A DNA stretch of 20,125 bases from JBEKYD01 sp049509915 (lineage in GTDB: Bacteria > Acidobacteriota > Terriglobia > Bryobacterales > Bryobacteraceae): positions 1 through 20,125 of the forward strand of contig JBEKZL010000193.1 in assembly GCA_049509915.1 (NCBI GenBank). The letters are read 5' to 3'. Made by a program: the position numbers and the translations under genes. This document shows positions 8,651 to 15,540 of the stretch, piece by piece. A model generated the notes under the pieces. That model worked only from the letters and a program-made list of their open reading frames with translations. It was not told where the DNA came from and ran no database searches. Every line of letters begins with the position of its first letter. Within the stretch, counting starts at the first letter, position 1.

Positions 8651-9313
8651 TCACGGTCCTGAAGCGATGGCGAGTGAAACCGAGCCGCTGGTGGAGGCCG
8701 GCGAAACTGTCACGGCGGCCGCCCCGCTCGATGCATTCCAGGTGCCGTCGCCGCTGTATTGCGCCCTGATGGTCTCGGTCCCCACGGCCAGCGTAGTGAC
8801 GGTGAGCGTCCCGTCCCCGATGTCAGTGGTGCGGTGCCCAGCGGCACCGGCGGAGCGAATATGCTCACCGGTGGCAGGGTGAATGTCACGGTTCCGGTGG
8901 GCGCCGCGAATCCCGCCGGCACGGTGGCGCTGGCCGTGGCCGTCGGTGTCACGGCCTGGCCGTAGACCGGGGCTGGGGAACTTGTCACGGTGATGGTGAC
9001 CGGCGCATGCACCGCCTGCCCGTAACTGCCCTGTGCCGTGGGCCAGGTCGAATCGCCGCTGTATTGGGCCATGATGGTGTGGTGCCCGCCGGTCAACGCG
9101 CCGGTGCTGAATGTCGCCCGGCCGCCCGAAACGGTGCCGCTGCCCGGCAGCGCCGCGCCATCCGAGAATTGCACGCTTCCGGTTGGCGGCCCGGCGGCGG
9201 GCGATCCGCCACTGGTCCCGATGGCGGCGGTGAAGGTGACTGCCTGCCTCAGCGACGACGGGTTTACGCTGCTCGTCGGCGATAGCGACGATGTGGCCGG
9301 CGGGTAGATCGTG
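8651..9313 (-). pseudogene. Fragment of an Ig-like (Big_3/Big_5 type) repeat surface protein, frameshifted
   Basis: The - strand carries two tandem Ig-like repeats of the kind found in large acidobacterial surface proteins. The first has TGSVQFSDGAALPGSG then TGALTGGHHTIMAQYSGDSTW; the second has TGTVTFTLPPV then PLGTAPLTSG. After this the frame fails, but a neighbouring frame continues seamlessly with DGTLTVTTLAVGTETIRAQ then YSGDGTWNASSGAAAVTVS, ending at a TGA at 8651-8653. The break sits in the C-run (plus strand) at 8815-8818 and is explained by one missing base. The upstream part of the open frame (to 9654) does not look like Ig repeats and no signal peptide is recognisable, so this is a remnant of a longer gene. 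Two repeats and the frame switch are seen; the parent protein is unknown. Confidence 0.7.
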
Positions 9314-9569
9314 ACAAAAAGGCGGTGCAATCGCGTGCGCGAGAAGAGCGCGCCAGTGACTAGCAGCGGCAATACGTATCGTGCTAATCGGGTTCCGTCA
9401 ATCGCGTAGTCCTGCATCGCCGTCCAGGCGATCCGCATCCAACCACCGTCCGGCAGTACATGGGCACCGGCTATTCCTTCGAGCAACCGCTCAGCACCCG
9501 ATTCCACCAGCGATTCCAGACCATTAGGGGCCTCCCAGCCGGGTGGTTGGATGCATCGGCATACGGGGC
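9314..9569. other. Unassigned stretch upstream of Ig-like fragment
   Basis: About 256 bases. On the - strand it stays open in frame with the Ig-like fragment and reads IQPPGWEAPNGLESLVES then GGWMRIAWTAMQDYAIDG, which I do not recognise. It may be the remnant of another gene fused by deletion to the Ig-like debris. No promoter or RNA structure was evident. Confidence 0.4.
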
Positions 9570-9610
9570 TTGACGACCGCTGATATGTAGTATAGCATAT
9601 ATATGCTATA
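9570..9610 (+). promoter_or_regulatory. Promoter with perfect 20-bp palindrome (candidate operator)
   Basis: TATAGCATATATATGCTATA at 9591-9610 is a perfect 20-bp palindrome in otherwise GC-rich DNA. TTGACG at 9570-9575 lies 17 bases before TAGCAT (9593-9598), so a sigma-70-like promoter would have its -10 box inside the palindrome. It stands 23 bases before the DUF6788-like start. A dimeric repressor site is the simplest reading. Confidence 0.45.
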
Positions 9611-9633
9611 AAATCGGCGCAAAGGGAGGAGTC

Positions 9634-10109
9634 ATGAATCAGAAACGGATTCAACGGATCGAGCGGCGGATTGATCGGATCAAGAGGGATCTACATGAGA
9701 TCGGTCCGATGCGTCCGGGCTCACTAAGCCGCCAGTACAAGGATCCCCAACACCGCACCGGAGCGCACTGGCAGATCGGTTATATACGTTGGATGAAGAG
9801 TCGCACCGAGTACGTCCGCCCCGAATGCGTAAGGAGATTCGCTGCCAGACATCGATCCAAAAGCGGTTCAAACGCCTCGTTGACGAGTGGATCGACTTGT
9901 GTTCTTCGGGCGTGGCGGGCACGCTGGCCCGGTCGGGAGCGAAAGTGGGCCGCGGGGCAAAATGCCGACGGGGACGGAGACTTCGCAAACTGGCAGATCA
10001 AAGGGGTGTACGGAAGATCCGGACACCCCGCTTTCGGCAAGGCTCGGCCGGAATCGCTTCTCAGCCTTCTTTCGTGGTCTTTCGGGGCGGCGCCATGCTC
10101 CACAGGTGA
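9634..10109 (+). pseudogene. DUF6788-like small protein gene, frameshifted
   Basis: ATG 9634 follows a strong ribosome site GGGAGGA at 9624-9630. The first 66 residues (MNQKRIQRIERRIDRIKRDL, then IGPMRPGSLSRQYKD and MKSRTEYVRPECV) resemble DUF6788-type proteins, which are short, charged and often found near mobile elements. After ECV the frame degenerates, while a frame displaced by one base continues with RKEIRCQTSIQKRFKRLVDE then WIDLCSSG, the expected helical tail. One missing base near 9828-9832 explains it. The joined frame would run to a stop at 10107-10109, but family-like sequence ends about 9960, and the end runs into the convergent dehydratase gene. The function of the family is unknown; assignment is from memory of the family pattern. 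Confidence 0.55.
10003..10029 (-). terminator. Hairpin, candidate terminator of the dehydratase gene
   Basis: GGGGTGT (10003-10009) pairs with ACACCCC (10023-10029), with an inner CGGA/TCCG stem and a 3-base loop. Read on the - strand it lies 32 bases past the dehydratase stop and is followed by TTTGAT, a short imperfect T-tract. Confidence 0.45.
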
Positions 10110-11526
10110 TCGCCGGAACGCTCGTTGTTCCACTCCGGGGTGGGCGCGAAGTAGGTGGCGCCCGGAGCCAGGTGCGCCTTCACGGCATCCTCATTCAGGG
10201 TGATGCCCAGGCCTGGTTTGTCGGGAACTTTGATGTAGCCTTTATTGATAATCGGCTTGTCGATGCCCTCCACTAGATCCTGCCACCAGGGGCGATCCAG
10301 CGAGTGGTTTTCCAGCGCCAGGAAATTCTCCGTGGCCGCGGCGCAGTGAACGCTGGCCATGCAGTTAATCGGCAAACCGGCATAGTGCATGGCCATCGGA
10401 ACGCCTAACTCCATCGCGGCGTCGCCAATCTTGTGTGTCTCCAGGATCCCGCCCGAGGTGGAAAGATCGGGGTGAATCTTACTCACCGCGTGCTTTTCGC
10501 ACAGATTGATGAACCCTTCCTTCAGGTAAATGTCCTCGCCGGTGCAGATCGGGGTGGGACTGTTGTCGGTGATGTGTTTCAGCATGTCGGTATACTGCCA
10601 GGGAATCACATCCTCCATCCAGGCAAGGTTGTACTTCTCATACGCCTTACCTAGCCGGATGATGGAATTCACGCCCAGGTGGCCAAGGTGGTCCATGGAA
10701 AGCGGATCTCCATGCCAACCGCCTCGCGCACCGCCGCCACATACTGGCACAGCATCTCGATCCCCTTGTCGGTCACTTCCATTGCCGTAAAGGGATGGGG
10801 AAGCACACGCTGCTCCCACGCGCTCATTCCAGAAGGCTGCGTCAGGGTGCCGGGAGTGTCGGCCACCATGTCGACATTCAGGTCCATCTTCAGCCACGTC
10901 AGGCCCATCACTTCCTTACGCTCTTTCTCGCGCTGGGCGTAAACGTGTGGATCCTTCGATTCCGTGGTGTCGGCATAGATGCGAATCTTGTCGCGGAACT
11001 TACCGCCCAGCATCTGGTAAATGGGAACGTTGTACACCTTCCCCGCGATATCCCAGAGCGCCACCTCGACCGCAGTCACTCCTCCGGTCTGCCGCCCATG
11101 GCCGCCGAACTGCTTGATCTTCTGGAATAAGAAGTTGATGTTCAGCGGGTTCTCGCCGACCAGTCGGCTCTTCAGGAAGAGTGCGTAAGTTGCACTGGCA
11201 CCGTCGCGGACTTCGCCCAGCCCATAGACACCCTGGTTGGTGTCGATCCGGATGATGGGCCAACCGGCTCCGAATGCCAGGCCGCCGGCTGGAGCGCTGC
11301 CCCGGCCGCCCGCGGGTGTGCCGCCGCCGCCAAATTCGCCGGCTCCCGTAACGATTGCCACGCGCAGATCCGTGATCTTGAGGGCCGACGGGCGCGAATT
11401 GGCATTGACGTTCTTGACCTGCGCTTCCTCGGCCTTGGAACTCTTTCCAAGCAGAGCGCCGCCCAACACCGCCGCCGAGGGCCTGAACAAGTCTCGCCGG
11501 GCCAGTCTGCCATTGCGTTGATACAT
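10061..11526 (-). pseudogene. Tat-exported enolase-superfamily sugar-acid dehydratase, one frameshift
   Basis: A mandelate racemase / muconate lactonizing enzyme-type protein split over two frames. The first frame runs from ATG 11526 to VREAVGMEI; the second resumes at PLSMDHLGHLGVNSI and ends at TGA 10061-10063. Restoring one C near 10704 (ATCCGC to ATCCCGC) joins them into a 488-residue protein. Family features: capping domain WPIIRIDTNQGVYGLGE and TAVEVALWDIAGK, Lys in TWLKMDLN, metal ligands Asp in SMDHLGH, Glu in WMEDVIP and Glu in CTGEDIY, and His in MAMHYAG. This suits aldonate (galactonate/gluconate-like) dehydration to 2-keto-3-deoxy acids; exact substrate unknown. The N-terminus RLARRDLF plus a hydrophobic stretch looks like a Tat signal. 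It diverges from a ThuA gene. It may be a real pseudogene or a sequencing error. Confidence 0.8.
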
Positions 11527-11568
11527 TGTCGTTTTCGCCTTTCTCCCCGCTGCCTGCACCGATCAAAC

Positions 11569-11643
11569 ATTCTATACTCTTTCAGGCCTACGACTCTGAA
11601 AGAGCCGCCGATGGAACTTTCGTATAATGGCTGGGAACGAAAG
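11569..11643. promoter_or_regulatory. Divergent control region with two inverted repeats
   Basis: CTCTTTCAG (11577-11585) and CTGAAAGAG (11596-11604) form a perfect 9-bp inverted repeat with a 10-base spacer. Next to it, CTTTCGT (11617-11623) and ACGAAAG (11637-11643) form a 7-bp repeat that brackets a perfect TATAAT (11623-11628) reading toward the ThuA gene. On the opposite strand GTATAGAAT (11577-11569) can serve as the -10 of the dehydratase gene. No good -35 boxes are present, which fits activator or repressor control. Confidence 0.45.
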
Positions 11644-11655
11644 AGAGGAGACTTC

Positions 11656-12483
11656 ATGGACCACGCAGTCTCGCGCCGGCATCTGCTCGGCGTAACCGGA
11701 GCGGCCGGGGCCGGCCTGCTCGGCCTGGCGGCGGGCCAGGCGCAAAAATCCGGCCACCCCCGGGCGCTAGCCTTGATTGGCGACCGGTATCATAACCCGG
11801 ATTATATTCGGGTCAGCCTGGACCGGGTCTTCAAAGAGACCGGCGTCGCGGTGGACTACACCATTGCCTACGACCGGCTTTCGCGCGAAATGTTGCGGGA
11901 CTATGACCTGTTCCTGTGCTTCCGCGATGGCATGATCTGGCCCAACGGCTACCTGGGACCGGACGCTTACGCCTACGAACAGGGACTGGAGAACCGGTCG
12001 CCCGAGGCTGAGTCAGTCGCCTGGATCACGGAGGAGCAGGGAGCCGCGGTCAAAGATTTTGTCACTGCCGGCGGCGGGTTTTACTCGTTTCACAACAACA
12101 GCCATGTTTCTCTTTCCTCCAAGAACTATCGGGAGGTCATGGGCGGCGCTTACATCGGACACCCGGCGCTGCGGCCGTTTCGCGTGCGCGTGGTGAACTC
12201 CGGGCACCCGATTACGAAGGGCATCCAGGAGTTCACGGTCAACGACGAACAACACTTTGTCACTTATGACAAAGACCCGAAGTATGTGTTGCTGGAATCG
12301 GAGAACGTGGACGGGCTGGAGTATGGCGACCACGGCAGGAAATCGGTGGCGGGCTGGGCGTACGACTACGGCAAGGGGAGGGTAGCCTTCACCGCCATTG
12401 GGCATACCAATCACGCCATGTGGATTCCGGCTCATTTCGAATTGCAAAAGAGAGCCGTGCGCTGGTTACTGAAGCAGATTTGA
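11656..12483 (+). CDS. ThuA-domain protein 1, Tat-exported
   Basis: A 275-residue protein. The N-terminus MDHAVSRRHLLGVTGAAGAG is a typical Tat signal. The remainder is a ThuA-like (trehalose utilisation, glutamine-amidotransferase-like fold) domain: ALIGDRYHNPDYIRVSLDRV, YDLFLCFRDGM, VTAGGGFYSFHNNS, GAYIGHPALRPFRV, HPITKGIQEFTVNDEQHFV and WAYDYGKGRVAFTAIGHT. ThuA proteins act with dehydrogenases on 3-keto-sugars in the trehalose/sucrose system of rhizobia; here the substrate is unknown. ATG 11656 is preceded by GAGAGGAG at 5 bases and starts exactly at the Tat signal; upstream in-frame starts have no such site. It is the intact paralogue of the broken gene at 15541-16337. Its stop lies one base from the convergent kduD stop. 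Confidence 0.85.
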   Translation: MDHAVSRRHLLGVTGAAGAGLLGLAAGQAQKSGHPRALALIGDRYHNPDYIRVSLDRVFKETGVAVDYTIAYDRLSREMLRDYDLFLCFRDGMIWPNGYLGPDAYAYEQGLENRSPEAESVAWITEEQGAAVKDFVTAGGGFYSFHNNSHVSLSSKNYREVMGGAYIGHPALRPFRVRVVNSGHPITKGIQEFTVNDEQHFVTYDKDPKYVLLESENVDGLEYGDHGRKSVAGWAYDYGKGRVAFTAIGHTNHAMWIPAHFELQKRAVRWLLKQI

Positions 12484-12484
12484 T

Positions 12485-13255
12485 TTACCGGCCCATCCAG
12501 CCGCCGTCCACTGTCAGTACCGTCCCGGTAACATAGTTCGACGCCGGGGAGGCCAGGAATACCACCGCGCCCCCGAAATCCTCGGCTTCACCCCAGCGGC
12601 CGGCCGGGATGCGCGCCAGGATGGCCGGGTTGCGAACCGGATCGTTGCGAAGCGCCGTGGTATTGTCGGTGGCAACGTAGCCCGGAGCGATGGCGTTCAC
12701 CTGCACGTTCTGGCTCGCCCATTCGTTCGCCAGCGCCTTGGTTAACTGCGCCACGCCGCCCTTGGCGGCGGCATAGCCTGGCACCGTGATGCCGCCCTGA
12801 AAGCTGAGCAGCGACGCGGTGAACACGATCTTTCCCGCTTTTCGCTTCAGCATTTCGCGGCCAAATTCGCGCGCCAGCACGAACTGCGCGCTCAAGTCGA
12901 CTTCGATGATCTTGTCCCACATTTCATCGGGGTGCTCGGCGGCGGGCTTGCGAAGAATGGTACCGCCGTTGTTGATCAGAATGTCGATGGGCGGGCACTC
13001 GCTCTTCACTTTCTCGATGAAGCCGTAGACCGCCTGGCGGTCGCCCAGGTCGCAGCTATAGCCCCAGAACTTGCGGCCGCGCCGCTCCACTTCCCGGCCC
13101 ACCGCGCTCGCCTCCGTCTCCAGGCTCGCGCTCGTCCCCACAATGTCTGCCCCGGCTTCGGCCAGCGCCAACGCCATGCCCATGCCGATGCCGCGGCGGG
13201 CGCCGGTGACCAGGGCGGTCTTTCCATCCAGCTTGAAACGATCCAGAATTGTCAA
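12485..13255 (-). CDS. kduD: KduD, 2-dehydro-3-deoxy-D-gluconate 5-dehydrogenase (SDR)
   Basis: A 256-residue short-chain dehydrogenase. The cofactor loop is T17-G-A-R-R-G-I-G24, the NNAG-type motif is NNGG (95-98), and the catalytic set is Ser148 or Ser151, Tyr161 and Lys165. The long stretch from TASLLSFQGGITVPGY through ANEWASQNVQVNAIAPGYVA to IPAGRWGEAEDF and the tail VDGGWMGR closely follow KduD of pectin/uronate-degrading bacteria, which interconverts 2,5-diketo-3-deoxygluconate and 2-keto-3-deoxygluconate with NAD(H). A related keto-deoxy sugar-acid substrate is possible. The start lies 4 bases after the dehydrogenase stop upstream, so the genes are co-translated. There is no signal peptide; it acts in the cytosol. 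Confidence 0.85.
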   Translation of the reverse strand: MTILDRFKLDGKTALVTGARRGIGMGMALALAEAGADIVGTSASLETEASAVGREVERRGRKFWGYSCDLGDRQAVYGFIEKVKSECPPIDILINNGGTILRKPAAEHPDEMWDKIIEVDLSAQFVLAREFGREMLKRKAGKIVFTASLLSFQGGITVPGYAAAKGGVAQLTKALANEWASQNVQVNAIAPGYVATDNTTALRNDPVRNPAILARIPAGRWGEAEDFGGAVVFLASPASNYVTGTVLTVDGGWMGR

Positions 13256-13259
13256 TGTC

Positions 13260-14300
13260 CTACTCCGCGCAACTCACCAGGACCTTCATCACTTCGCCGC
13301 CGCGCTCCATGAGGCGCAGACCTTCTTCCACCCTGCCGAGGGGCACCACCGTCGTAATCAGTTTCTCGATCGGCAAGCTGCCGCCGGCCGCGAGTGTAAT
13401 AGCCGCTTCAAAATCCTGCTCTTCGTAGACGCGCGCCCCCGTTAGCTTCAATTCGCGCCAGAAGAAGCGGAACAGGTCCACCTTGGGCGGCTCGGCGAAG
13501 ATCGCCACCGCCACGATGCGCCCGCGCGTGCGCGGCAGCTTGGTCATCATTTCCGCGCCCGCCGCCGAGCCTGATACTTCGAACACCACGTCGGCGCCGG
13601 TCCCGGCGGTGCGCTCGCCGATCAAAGCCGGCAGGTCGGTTTCGGCGGGATTCACCGCGTCGATTCCCAGCGCGCGAGCCAGTTCGACGCGGAAATTGTT
13701 GACCTCAGCCATCACCACGTGCGCGCCGCGCGCCTGCGCCACCAGCGCCACTAGCACGCCAATCGGGCCCCCGCCAATCACCACCACGGCGTGGCCGGCT
13801 TCCACCTCGCCCATGCGCACGTCATGGCAGGCCACCGCAATAGGTTCGATCAGCGCGGCTTGCCGCAGGGAAAGCGCGTCCGGGAGGCGGTGCAGGGTGT
13901 GGGCCGGTACGGTCCAAAGCCCCTGGAGAGCGCCCGGTGTATCGATCCCGATGAACTTCAAGTTGTGGCAGATATGGCTATGGCCCGCGCGGCACGCTGG
14001 GCAGTTGCCGCAGGGATCGAGCGGCCGCACCGTGACCCGGTCGCCCGCCCGCCATCCTTCCACGCCCGCTCCCACCGCTGCGATGGCGCCTGACATCTCA
14101 TGACCCATCACATGCGGCAGCCGCAGCCGATGCGCCATCGCGCCGTGGAACAGGTGCAGGTCGGTTCCGCACAGTCCGCAATAAGAGACGCGAATCTGCA
14201 CCTGGCCCTCCGCCGGTTCCACCGGAGCGCAGGGACCCAGACGCATGGTCCGATTGCCTTCAAAAAACGCCGCGTGCAAGACTGCAGTCGTGGTTTCCAT
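13260..14300 (-). CDS. Zinc-dependent medium-chain dehydrogenase (threonine/sorbitol dehydrogenase type)
   Basis: A 346-residue MDR enzyme. Catalytic zinc ligands lie in CGLCGTDLH (Cys44) and G66-H67-E68; the structural zinc site is C97-x2-C100-x2-C103-x7-C111. The Rossmann motif is VVIGGGPIG, and an acidic residue after the second strand (MAEVNNFR) favours NAD+. It should oxidise a secondary alcohol of a polyol, sugar or sugar acid; the cluster favours a sugar substrate. The ATG at 14300 is chosen: an extension to a TTG at 14342 would add unconserved residues. GTGAG just upstream is a weak ribosome site. The gene is 63 bases downstream of the lactonase and 4 bases upstream of kduD. Cytosolic, no signal peptide. 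Confidence 0.88.
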   Translation of the reverse strand: METTTAVLHAAFFEGNRTMRLGPCAPVEPAEGQVQIRVSYCGLCGTDLHLFHGAMAHRLRLPHVMGHEMSGAIAAVGAGVEGWRAGDRVTVRPLDPCGNCPACRAGHSHICHNLKFIGIDTPGALQGLWTVPAHTLHRLPDALSLRQAALIEPIAVACHDVRMGEVEAGHAVVVIGGGPIGVLVALVAQARGAHVVMAEVNNFRVELARALGIDAVNPAETDLPALIGERTAGTGADVVFEVSGSAAGAEMMTKLPRTRGRIVAVAIFAEPPKVDLFRFFWRELKLTGARVYEEQDFEAAITLAAGGSLPIEKLITTVVPLGRVEEGLRLMERGGEVMKVLVSCAE

Positions 14301-14316
14301 TAGACTCACATTCTCG

Positions 14317-14330
14317 AGTTTATACTCTTT
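14317..14330 (-). promoter_or_regulatory. Candidate internal -10 box before the MDR dehydrogenase
   Basis: The - strand reads AAAGAGTATAAACT here, 17-30 bases before the ATG at 14300. The core 10-mer (TATACTCTTT on the + strand, 14321-14330) is identical to one before the dehydratase gene (11573-11582). No -35 box stands at proper spacing. Confidence 0.25.
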
Positions 14331-14363
14331 TTGAACCGCCAACCGGGCGAGGCGAACCGCCCT

Positions 14364-15533
14364 CTACTGGACGGGGCTTGGCACGAACAGCACGCAGACC
14401 GGAGATTGCACCTGAAGCACCTGCCCGGTGGGAGTGAGGCGGCCAGTTGCCGGATCGATCTTGAAAATCACGATATTGTTGGAGTCCTGGTTGGCGGCAA
14501 ACAGATAACGGCCGGTGGGGTCGATCTTAAAATTGCGAGGCGTGCGGCCATGGGTGGCAACGTTTTCGATGGCGCGCAGCGTGCCCTGCTTCGGTTCGAC
14601 GGCGAAAACCGCGATGCTGTCGTGACCGCGGTTGGACGCATAGAGAAATCGTGCCTTGGCATCGATTTCGATTTCCGCGGAGTTGTTCTCACCGTGGAAA
14701 TCGGCTGGCAGAGTCGAAATGGTTTGGAGTTGGGTCAGCTTTCCCGAAGCAGGTTCGTAGGCAAAGGCGGTGACCATGGACCCCATCTCGTGCAGGGAGT
14801 AAGCAAACCGGCCGTCGGGGCTGAAGGTGAAGTGGCGCGGGCCCGAGCCGGGCTTCACGGTCACAAACGGAGGATCGTTGGGGCTCAGATGCGCGGTCGC
14901 CGCGTCCAGCCGGTAACTGAAGATCCGGTCCAACCCAAGGTCCGGCACAAAAACGAAACGGTTGTCGGCCGAAAGCACTACGGCGTGCGCGTGCGGCCCG
15001 GTTTGCCGTCGCCCGTCAACGCTGGAGCCGCTGTGCTGCATCACTGCCGTAGGGCCGCTCAAACGGCCGTCCGCGCCAACCTCAAAAGCAGCCGCGCTGC
15101 CGGTCCCATAGTTCGCGACCAGCAAACTCCTCCCGGTCTTATCCACTACCAGGTGACATGAGCCTCCACCACCCGAAGACACCGTGTTCAACGCCGTCAA
15201 TGCGCCGCTCGCCGGGTCGATCCGGAAGGCGGTGATGGACCCGTTCTGCCGTCCATCGTTTCCGAGTTCACTCACGGCGTACAAAAACCGCCGATTGGGA
15301 TGCAGAGTCAGAAACGATGGCCGAACGATCTCGCCAACCAGGCCGATGTCGTCCAGCTTAAAAGCGGCCGCGTCGTAACGGTACGCGTAGATGCCCTTGC
15401 TCTTGGGACCGGTGTAAGTGCCGATATAGACAAGATACTTGCTCCCAGCCGGAGCAGCCTGGGCCGAATAGCTAGCCGGCGCGAGCGCCAGCGCAGCCAG
15501 ACAGATGAGTAATCCTTGCCTAACCGGTCTCAT
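14364..15533 (-). CDS. Exported 7-bladed beta-propeller lactonase (6-phosphogluconolactonase-like)
   Basis: A 389-residue protein with a Sec signal peptide (LLICLAALALAPASYSAQA, cleavage near residue 26) and a Lactonase (PF10282-type) propeller. Blade motifs repeat: KYLVYIGTYTG at the start, RPSFLTLHPNRRFLYAVSEL, SCHLVVDKTGRSLLVANYGT, GPHAHAVVLSADNRFVFVPD, GPRHFTFSPDGRFAYSLHEM, AEIEIDAKARFLYASNRG and TPRNFKIDPTGRYLFAANQD. The family includes cytosolic 6-phosphogluconolactonase and muconate-cyclase relatives; export argues against a sugar-phosphate substrate and for a free sugar lactone. ATG 15533 lies only 7 bases after the ThuA-2 stop, so the genes are coupled. Length is typical. Confidence 0.85.
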   Translation of the reverse strand: MRPVRQGLLICLAALALAPASYSAQAAPAGSKYLVYIGTYTGPKSKGIYAYRYDAAAFKLDDIGLVGEIVRPSFLTLHPNRRFLYAVSELGNDGRQNGSITAFRIDPASGALTALNTVSSGGGGSCHLVVDKTGRSLLVANYGTGSAAAFEVGADGRLSGPTAVMQHSGSSVDGRRQTGPHAHAVVLSADNRFVFVPDLGLDRIFSYRLDAATAHLSPNDPPFVTVKPGSGPRHFTFSPDGRFAYSLHEMGSMVTAFAYEPASGKLTQLQTISTLPADFHGENNSAEIEIDAKARFLYASNRGHDSIAVFAVEPKQGTLRAIENVATHGRTPRNFKIDPTGRYLFAANQDSNNIVIFKIDPATGRLTPTGQVLQVQSPVCVLFVPSPVQ

Positions 15534-15540
15534 ACCTGCC

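Noticed and set aside
14331..15161. Open frame of 276 codons on the + strand
   Set aside because: It is antisense to the lactonase, whose propeller blades are unmistakable; no family resemblance or ribosome site.
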